40,814 nt of DNA from Mesorhizobium sp. (GTDB lineage Bacteria; Pseudomonadota; Alphaproteobacteria; Rhizobiales; Rhizobiaceae): the NCBI RefSeq assembly GCF_017306585.1, contig NZ_JAFKIC010000146.1:1-40814 (forward strand), given 5' to 3'. Numbering within the stretch: position 1 is the stretch's first letter; each line of letters starts with the position of its first letter. This document shows positions 36,086 through 40,814 of this stretch, piece after piece. Under the pieces are notes generated by a model. The model worked only from the letters and a program-made list of their open reading frames with translations, did no database searches and was not told the origin of the DNA. Made by a program: the position numbers and the translations under genes.

Positions 36086-36855
36086 TTGAAGAGCTCCGTA
36101 CTGAAGTTTCCCGAGTTGACTCGCTGAATATCAGATTGATCTTTCAGAAATTTTGGCGGATTTGGCAACAACGTAGCCCTGGAACGCCCAACAGTCTCAA
36201 GCCAAGGAAGACGTTTCTCGATTGCCCCCTCAGTTGGCTTCTCGTCAGTCACCCCAAGCGTGATCAATTTTAAAGAAACGCCTGAGCCAAATACTGCCGC
36301 AAGGTCCTCTGGGTCCACCTTACGCAGAGTTGTTGGATCGCTGAGGTTTGTGAAAGTCACAAACAGGGGATAACGATCGCGAGGCACGTTCTTCGTGCCC
36401 CGGAAATGCATGATGGCAGGCAGAAGCCTCTCATAGTCGCCACGACCATAACCCAGATCATCATGAAGCGTGTATTGGGCAATGTATTTGGTTTCTTCGC
36501 CGATCAGAGCGAAGAGCTGGCCTCGTGTCCCAAGATCCACCACCGTCGCCTCACCTTTATAGCCCGACGGAGACACTCCAAGTGCGTTAGCTTCCTGCCA
36601 CCAGACATGAGATACGGCCGAGCCTGAGACCACCTTGCCGTCGACCAGCACCTCGACAGTCAATTTCTGATTCCATTCCCACACGTCTGCAAACATCCCA
36701 CACGAGGCAAGAAGGAATGCAGGGATGACAATGACGCCTCGCGTCAGCAGACGCGCAAGTCGCTGGCCAATGCTAGACAAAGGTTGGAATGCTCCAACCT
36801 TTCCCGCTTCAGCCCCCACAACCAGCTCAATGCCAAGCGTGACGCCCGACATCAT
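36082..36855 (-). CDS. Lipoprotein coupled to the RTX lipase gene
   Basis: Up to 257 residues. A hydrophobic signal with lipobox (VIVIPAFLLASC, modified Cys52) predicts a periplasmic lipoprotein. The mature part has WEWNQKLTVEVLVDGKVVSG, GEATVVDLGTRGQLFALIGEE and a C-terminal block from YPLFVTFTNLSDPTTLRKVD to EKRLPWLE. I recall similar uncharacterised proteins across alphaproteobacteria but no named family or function. Its stop overlaps the RTX start (ATGA), and the same overlap recurs in the second copy at 37595-37598, so the pair is a conserved unit. The start is uncertain: ATG 36855, within the duplicated leader, or a TTG near 36780 after the hairpin. Immunity protein, chaperone or envelope tether for the lipase are all possible. 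Confidence 0.75.
   Translation of the reverse strand: MMSGVTLGIELVVGAEAGKVGAFQPLSSIGQRLARLLTRGVIVIPAFLLASCGMFADVWEWNQKLTVEVLVDGKVVSGSAVSHVWWQEANALGVSPSGYKGEATVVDLGTRGQLFALIGEETKYIAQYTLHDDLGYGRGDYERLLPAIMHFRGTKNVPRDRYPLFVTFTNLSDPTTLRKVDPEDLAAVFGSGVSLKLITLGVTDEKPTEGAIEKRLPWLETVGRSRATLLPNPPKFLKDQSDIQRVNSGNFSTELFK
36779..36802 (-). promoter_or_regulatory. Hairpin in the lipoprotein leader
   Basis: A perfect 10-bp stem (AAAGGTTGGA with TCCAACCTTT) with a 4-base loop lies between the ATG at 36855 and the signal peptide. It could be an attenuator, or hide a downstream TTG start that follows it immediately. It is absent from the second copy. Confidence 0.5.
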
Positions 36856-37025
36856 TAAACCCTCGCCGCTTTCATGGGTGCGCGGTGATCACCGCCGCGT
36901 TACCCCCGCAGCGAATTTGGTAACATGGTCGTGATCGCCTGTTAAGACCTCGCGCAAACACAACTTAAGAAATTCTTGGTTTTTTCTATAAGTAAGTTCT
37001 AATTAAAACTTTCATCTACTGTACG
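36832..37025 (-). repeat. 194-bp duplicated promoter/leader region, copy 2
   Basis: This is nearly identical to 38421-38614, including a 60-bp A+T-rich stretch with no differences (from ACAACTTAAG to CTACTGTACG). It contains the conserved element GGTAACA...TGTTAAG at 36919-36946 and lies directly upstream of the first lipoprotein gene. It is the probable promoter of the lipoprotein-RTX operon. The sharp drop in G+C marks it as unlike its surroundings. Confidence 0.85.
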
Positions 37026-37059
37026 TGTGCGGGCTGTGTCCGTTGGGAAGGCCATGCCG

Positions 37060-37143
37060 TCAACTCGGCCACACGTGAGTCACGGCCGAGCCGAAAACCA
37101 CCTTGCCGTCGACCGGCACCTCGACCGTCAGCTTCTGAGTCCA
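37060..37143 (-). pseudogene. Lipoprotein gene fragment
   Basis: On the minus strand WTQKLTVEVPVDGKVVFGSA, then VTHVWPS and a stop, matches WNQKLTVEVLVDGKVVSGSA of the intact lipoprotein, and the DNA is also closely similar to about 36590-36670. There is no signal peptide and no C-terminal domain. It is out of frame with, and overlaps the end of, the truncated lipase at 37128, so the two relics have been fused by deletion. Confidence 0.8.
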
Positions 37144-37598
37144 TGGAAGCAGCTTGCGCTTCGGTCGCCTCGACATCGGTGACGGTACCGAGCCCGGCGT
37201 ATTCGAACTCGGCGTTTTTTGATCTGTTGTTCTACATCCGCGTTATCCGTGCCAGTTACAGCTTGGAAAAAGTCGGCAGCGAGAAAGGCCTGCTCTTGAA
37301 ACGGCCTCCCCGCGCCGACGAGATAGCCGTTCCAGGCGTCGGCGACGAACTTTGACAAAGTATCGGCATTCGTCCCCCGATACGATATCACCGTCTCGCC
37401 GTTCCAGTCGTAGGCAGCCGCATAGAAACCAGCAGCTTGCCAGTCGCTATATTCACTTGGCGTGATTCTAATTTGCTCATGCTCTTTGACGATCGCCGTA
37501 CCAATTCCAGAGCCACTCAGGTTTAAATTCGCGCCGTACTCACGATTGTAGGCATCCATTGACAAAATCGCCAAGAATAAGTCCCTTGACATCGTCAT
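37128..37598 (-). pseudogene. Truncated second RTX lipase
   Basis: This starts MTMSRDLFLAILSMDAYNRE, closely matching the start of the giant RTX lipase (MSMNKDLFLSILAMDSYNRD), and keeps VISYRGTN and DFFQAVTG. Similarity stops at about residue 125, before the nucleophile elbow. The last 27 residues are Arg-rich and arise after an A-run (complement of 37215-37220), suggesting a frameshift or deletion junction. The catalytic Ser, RTX repeats and secretion signal are all missing, so this is a dead copy. Its ATG overlaps the stop of the lipoprotein-like gene upstream, repeating the architecture of the intact pair. Confidence 0.85.
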
Positions 37599-38284
37599 TT
37601 GCGCGGCCCTTTCAAATGTGGAAAATTGGACAGCAGTCCGCCAATCGCCTTGCGGCTTTCAAGAGGAAGAGAAGACCAGCCTGGGTTTTCCATAACATCG
37701 GGACTATTTAGCCAAGCCAATAGTCTTCCAATGCGGCCCTCGGTTACCTTTTCGTTGGTGATCTCAAGCGTAACACGCTTAAGCGCCACGCCTGCCCCGA
37801 AGCTCGCCGCGAGGTTGTCAGGATCAACCTTCTGAACGGTCCGAGGGTCGGCGGCATCGAGGAACGTAACGAGCAAGGGATATTCCTTGCGTGGCACATC
37901 GCGTGTCTCACGCAATGTTTCCAATTGAGCCGCCTTGTCCTTGGTGTCGGCAATCTCAGGAAGAAAGATCGTCAAAGCACGATCAAGCTCGTTCCCCAAT
38001 AGCGCAAACAGATACTTTCCGGGAGCAACCTCAACGAATGCAGCCTCTCCAGTCGTCTTGCCGCCTATACCGCCGGCGCCTTCTCCGGGCAACCACTTGG
38101 GAGTCGTCCCGGCATTCACCGCAACTACGCTTCCGCCAGAGACGGTGCCTGTAGGCGTTTCGACCTCAAGGGTTAACTTCTGATGCCATTCCCAATTTTT
38201 GAAACCAAGCGCTTGCCAGCTGGCTGCTCCTATTGCCAACAGCGCTGCTGCAAGAATTGCCAATTTGGCGGCAGTCCTGGCCAT
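37595..38284 (-). CDS. Paralogue of the RTX-coupled lipoprotein, no lipobox
   Basis: A 229-residue paralogue of the protein at 36082-36855. It shares WEWHQKLTLEVETPTGTVSG, GEAAFVEVAPGKYLFALLG and the C-terminal block from YPLLVTFLDAADPRTVQKVD to LLAWLN. A hydrophobic N-terminus (MARTAAKLAILAAALLAIGA) is present, but the lipobox Cys is not, so it is either cleaved to the periplasm or stays anchored by the helix. I chose the ATG at 38284; a frame open further upstream uses TTG at 38425 and runs through the duplicated leader. It appears intact although its partner lipase is truncated, which is compatible with selection to keep it (for instance immunity), or with recent decay. Confidence 0.72.
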   Translation of the reverse strand: MARTAAKLAILAAALLAIGAASWQALGFKNWEWHQKLTLEVETPTGTVSGGSVVAVNAGTTPKWLPGEGAGGIGGKTTGEAAFVEVAPGKYLFALLGNELDRALTIFLPEIADTKDKAAQLETLRETRDVPRKEYPLLVTFLDAADPRTVQKVDPDNLAASFGAGVALKRVTLEITNEKVTEGRIGRLLAWLNSPDVMENPGWSSLPLESRKAIGGLLSNFPHLKGPRK

Positions 38285-38807
38285 CCCCAGGGGCCTATCC
38301 GTTTGAAGGACAGGAGCCAGACATCCCTCGTTTGCTGTCGGCACAAACAACCGGTAGCGCATGAATGTCCTGGCCTGGCCATACATGGATGCGTTTACCT
38401 GCATCCCCTGAGACTGGCCAGCCAAGCCTGACGCCCGACACCATCAAACCCTCGCCGCATTTCCGGGTACGCGGCGATCACCGTCGCGTTACCCTCGCAG
38501 CGAATTTGGTAACATGGCCGTGATCGGCTGTTAAGACCTCGCATAAAAACAACTTAAGAAATTCTTGGTTTTTTCTATAAGTAAGTTCTAATTAAAACTT
38601 TCATCTACTGTACGCGTATGGAATTCACGTGTTACGGCCAACGAATGAAATACTCTTCGGCGAGAACGAAGTTCGCGCCGAGGGATCCGCCTCGGCCAGC
38701 CTTCCGCGCGCATTCAAGGCATGACATTCCCGAAGTGATCTCATCCGCCAGCTTCCCCCGGCGGCTCGCCGTAAGCGCGACCACCGCAATCGACCTGCTT
38801 CCAGAGA
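38285..38807. other. Leader, promoter repeat and gene-free tract
   Basis: 38285-38430 is the leader of the second lipoprotein-like gene; it can encode a 49-residue peptide (MVSGVRLGWPVSGDAGKRIH...) related to the N-terminus of the first copy but ending in TAG before the main gene. 38421-38614 is the duplicated promoter region. 38615-38807 has no recognisable gene or terminator. Confidence 0.5.
38421..38614 (-). repeat. 194-bp duplicated promoter/leader region, copy 3
   Basis: This is the counterpart of 36832-37025, with the conserved element at 38508-38535 (GGTAACATGGCCGTGATCGG, then CTGTTAAG) and TACTGTAC near its right end. It lies upstream of the second lipoprotein-like gene in the same orientation. 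Confidence 0.85.
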
Positions 38808-39422
38808 TCACGACGGCACGGGCGCACGCTTTTCACTGAGCTTTTCCAGTATTTCCTTGTCGACCAATTGCCGAACCATCGGATGGACGTGCACCGGTGC
38901 GCCCTTGGAGAGTTGGCCGAAATTGATCAGCACGCTGGTGGCGAGCGCGCGGTTGGCGGCAACGACGTCGAGCAGCCAGACGATGTCGCCGCTGTCCCAG
39001 TCATTGCCCTTGAGCCGGACCGGAAAATTGCCGGCGCGGGCCTGCTCCTCGATCCTGGCGCTGACTTCTTCCGAGACCTTCGCCCAGATCGCCAGGCCCA
39101 CCATCGGCCCTTCCTCGCCGCTCGCCGACGGCTTGCCCGAGGCGATCGCGATGCGGTCGCGCAGCAGCGGCTCGAGCGCCAGCCATTCGAGATCCGAGAT
39201 CGAGAGGTTGCGGTAGCGCGGCGTCGCCATCAACGCCATCGTCACCTGAGAAAACGCGGTGGCGAGCTTGCTGCGCATCTCGCGTAATTTCACCTGGGCC
39301 TCCTCGGACAACCGAGGCTGCGCCGGCTTCGTCCCGCCGGCGGCGGCATTCTCCCTGACCGATCCGCTCGCGCCGCCGTTCTGCTTCGTGACCTCACCAT
39401 TGGTAGTTTTTTCGTTCGCCAT
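38808..39422 (-). CDS. HlyC-like toxin-activating lysine acyltransferase
   Basis: A 204-residue protein. After a disordered N-terminus of about 40 residues, the core aligns with E. coli HlyC: ATPRYRNLSI corresponds to SSPLHRNWPV, GLAIWAKVS to AYCSWANLS, and NDWDSGDIVWLLDVVA to EDWTSGDRKWFIDWIA. HlyC transfers a fatty acyl chain from acyl-ACP to lysines of RTX toxins. The Asp of the WLLDVV segment (Asp152) is kept. The residue at the position of the catalytic His of HlyC is Tyr70, so chemistry may differ or rhizobial members may use another residue. I recall similar rhizobial proteins annotated as toxin-activating acyltransferases. ATG 39422 follows GAGGA. It sits 2.7 kb upstream of the RTX gene and is read in the same direction. 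Confidence 0.82.
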   Translation of the reverse strand: MANEKTTNGEVTKQNGGASGSVRENAAAGGTKPAQPRLSEEAQVKLREMRSKLATAFSQVTMALMATPRYRNLSISDLEWLALEPLLRDRIAIASGKPSASGEEGPMVGLAIWAKVSEEVSARIEEQARAGNFPVRLKGNDWDSGDIVWLLDVVAANRALATSVLINFGQLSKGAPVHVHPMVRQLVDKEILEKLSEKRAPVPS

Positions 39423-39776
39423 CAAATCCTCGCCATGTCTGCAATTTTTCGAAGCGGTCATGGTTGCTGCAACACCCGCTCGGGTCAACAGCCAACGTCG
39501 TCTCATCAAGAAGGGGCGCAGGATGTGTGCCAGGCGAGGACCCGGAGCGATATATGCCAAAATGCGCCCGCGCCGAGCCTTCGACAGAACCTCTGCTCTC
39601 AAGATCAGTTCCAGGAGCAACAGATATCCGGCGCAGCCGCCCTCACCGTCTGCTTTCAGGCGGCAACAAAGCTTCGGCGACTTCCGAGATGACGCGGATC
39701 CGAGTTACGCTGACAGTGGCCCCTACCGAGAGCTTGATCGGACTTGCGCCTGACGACCACGACCGAGCTGCGGTCC
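39423..39776. other. Island right-end gap
   Basis: No gene was recognised. Short open frames on both strands look like chance frames. It probably holds the promoter of the HlyC-like gene, and it is where an integrase relic might be sought, but I see no recombinase motif. Confidence 0.5.
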
Positions 39777-39820
39777 TGTAAACCGAAGGTCGCGGGTTCG
39801 ATTCCTGCCGGGGGCACCAG
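39777..39820. repeat. Island direct repeat, distal copy (attR)
   Basis: An exact 44-bp copy of the 3' end of tRNA-Thr (20513-20556), including CCA and the next base. The 12 bases before it also match the tRNA at 9 positions and then similarity ends, so this is a truncated tRNA relic and not a gene. Confidence 0.9.
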
Positions 39821-39878
39821 CATCAACGGAAAGCAGGCTTTTCAGCTTCCAGGCGGTGCCACAAAGCGCCCGCAGCCT

Positions 39879-40814
39879 TCACGCAAGCGTCTCGCGGATC
39901 GCGGCGGCCAGCCGGTCGACGCCCTCGATTGTCTGCGCGGCGTTGCAGGCCGCGTAGCCCAGAACGAGGCCCTGGGTGGGAGCGGTGTCCTGGAAGTATT
40001 TCGACAGCGGTGAGACGTTGATCGCCCGGCGCGCCGCTGCCTGGCTGACCTTGATGTCGTCTATGCCGGACCTGAGATAGCCCACCACCTGGATGCCCGC
40101 TTCCGCCGGGGACAATGTCATCTCTCGGCCCAGCCGTTCTTCCACGATCGTGCCAAAGAACTGGCGCCGCTGCGCATAGATGCGGCGCATGCGTTTGAGA
40201 TGCCGGCTCATGTGCCCTTGCGTGATGAAATCGGCGAGCGCCGCCTGCAGCACCAGCGGCGCGAACTGGCCCGTGGTGGAAAGCGCGTTGGCGATGCGTT
40301 CGGCAAGGCCTGGCGGCAGCACCATGAAACCGAGGCGCAGCGCCGGGAACAGGAGCTTGGCGAAGGTACCGACATAGATGACGCGGCCCGAGCGATCCAT
40401 GCTCTGGATCGCCGGCACCGGCCTGCCCTGGAAGCGGTATTCGCCGTCGAAATCGTCCTCGATCACCCAGCTGTTGCCGGTCTCGGCGATGTCGAGCAGG
40501 CGCAGCCGCTCTTCCATGCGCATGGTGATGCCGAGCGGATGCTGGCAGGCCGGCGTTACATAGATGAGTCGCGGTGCCGGATCTGGCGCATCGAGGCGCC
40601 AGCCGCGCTGCTGGTCGACCGGGATGGGTGCGATGCGGGCGCCGGCAACGGTGAAGGCTGCCTTGGCGCCGTAATAGCCGGGCTCCTCCATCCATACCGT
40701 GTCGCCGGGGTCGAGCAACAGGCGCGCCAGAAGATCGAAGGCGGCCTGCGCGCCAGTGGTGATGACGACCTGCTCCGGCCGGCAGCGCACGCCGCGCGCC
40801 GAGAAGAGATAGCC
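39879..40814 (-). CDS. MocR-type GntR/aminotransferase regulator, C-terminal part
   Basis: The window edge cuts the N-terminus. The visible part of about 311 residues is a fold-type I aminotransferase domain: VVITTGAQAAFDLLARLLLD, VWMEEPGYYGAKAAF, YVTPACQHPLGITM, WVIEDDFDGEYRF and VGTFAKLLFPALRLGF, whose Lys should bind PLP. This is typical of MocR/PdxR regulators, in which an N-terminal GntR-type winged helix (outside the window) is fused to an aminotransferase-like effector domain. A free-standing aminotransferase is less likely given the PACQHPLG and DDFDGEYRF motifs. It lies just outside the island, 58 bp beyond the distal repeat. Confidence 0.88.
   Translation of the reverse strand, partial: GYLFSARGVRCRPEQVVITTGAQAAFDLLARLLLDPGDTVWMEEPGYYGAKAAFTVAGARIAPIPVDQQRGWRLDAPDPAPRLIYVTPACQHPLGITMRMEERLRLLDIAETGNSWVIEDDFDGEYRFQGRPVPAIQSMDRSGRVIYVGTFAKLLFPALRLGFMVLPPGLAERIANALSTTGQFAPLVLQAALADFITQGHMSRHLKRMRRIYAQRRQFFGTIVEERLGREMTLSPAEAGIQVVGYLRSGIDDIKVSQAAARRAINVSPLSKYFQDTAPTQGLVLGYAACNAAQTIEGVDRLAAAIRETLA

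Larger units (their letters stand above)
20513..39820. mobile_element. tRNA-Thr-associated genomic island, about 19.3 kb
   Basis: The element is bounded by the intact tRNA-Thr gene and an exact 44-bp copy of its 3' end. Inside are a type I exporter, an acyltransferase-3 gene, a giant RTX lipase, duplicated and decayed lipoprotein/lipase modules and an HlyC-like acyltransferase. Parts (24200-26000 and 36900-37030) are clearly more A+T-rich than the flanks. No integrase, transposase or replication gene was recognised, so the island is probably immobile now or was mobilised in trans. The direct repeat is seen directly; insertion by site-specific recombination is inferred. Confidence 0.8.

Noticed and set aside
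39423-39776. Possible integrase relic at the island's right end
   Set aside because: Six-frame reading shows no tyrosine- or serine-recombinase motif; only short chance frames are present.
39763-39820. A second tRNA-Thr gene
   Set aside because: Only the anticodon-arm-to-CCA part is present; the acceptor 5' strand and D-arm are absent, so it is an attachment-site copy.

Overview
The window looks like chromosomal DNA of a Mesorhizobium-type alphaproteobacterium (Rhizobiales). The evidence is high G+C, rhizobial-style ribosomal and elongation-factor proteins, a BA14K-family secreted protein, a PrsD/PrsE-like type I exporter, and palindromic intergenic repeats of a kind I associate with that genus. 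The genus is inferred from recognition only; no search was run.

Region 1 (1-12120) is translation and transcription housekeeping, mostly on the minus strand. Reading in the direction of transcription it runs tRNA-Tyr, tRNA-Gly, (insertions), tuf, (a periplasmic ClpP-fold protein, a truncated haemoglobin, a YdjM-like membrane protein), tRNA-Trp, (a hypothetical exported protein), secE, nusG, rplK, rplA, rplJ, rplL, and the start of rpoB. It resembles a stretched version of the tRNA-tufB-secE-nusG-rplKAJL-rpoBC cluster known from enterobacteria. Plus-strand genes include a DMT permease and a YidB-like protein.

Region 2 (12321-20460) holds rlmB, then a glyoxylate-assimilation operon (gcl, hyi, glxR) divergent from an IclR-type regulator. 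Gcl condenses two glyoxylates to tartronate semialdehyde, Hyi interconverts this with hydroxypyruvate, and GlxR reduces it to glycerate. A different palindromic repeat sits in each operon gap. Next come small envelope proteins, including a BA14K protein and its paralogue with a run of 15 histidines, then two heptameric tandem-repeat tracts and a 55-residue membrane protein.

Region 3 (20480-39820) appears to be a 19.3-kb genomic island. It begins at an intact tRNA-Thr(UGU) and ends at a 44-bp exact copy of that tRNA's 3' end; no integrase was recognised. It carries a type I exporter (membrane-fusion protein and ABC ATPase), an acyltransferase-3 protein, a 3325-residue RTX protein with an N-terminal lipase domain, a lipoprotein gene overlapping the RTX start by 4 bp, and an HlyC-like toxin-activating acyltransferase. 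A second lipoprotein/lipase pair is truncated, and there are remnants of further copies: a lipoprotein fragment and an RTX C-terminus abutting the exporter. An inverted-repeat element is conserved at three places, each consistent with the promoter region of one module. The island therefore reads as an amplified and partly decayed array of lipoprotein plus RTX-lipase modules with one exporter and one acyltransferase. It is the best candidate here for an undescribed system.

Region 4 (39879-40814) is the C-terminal part of a MocR-type GntR/aminotransferase regulator, cut by the window edge.
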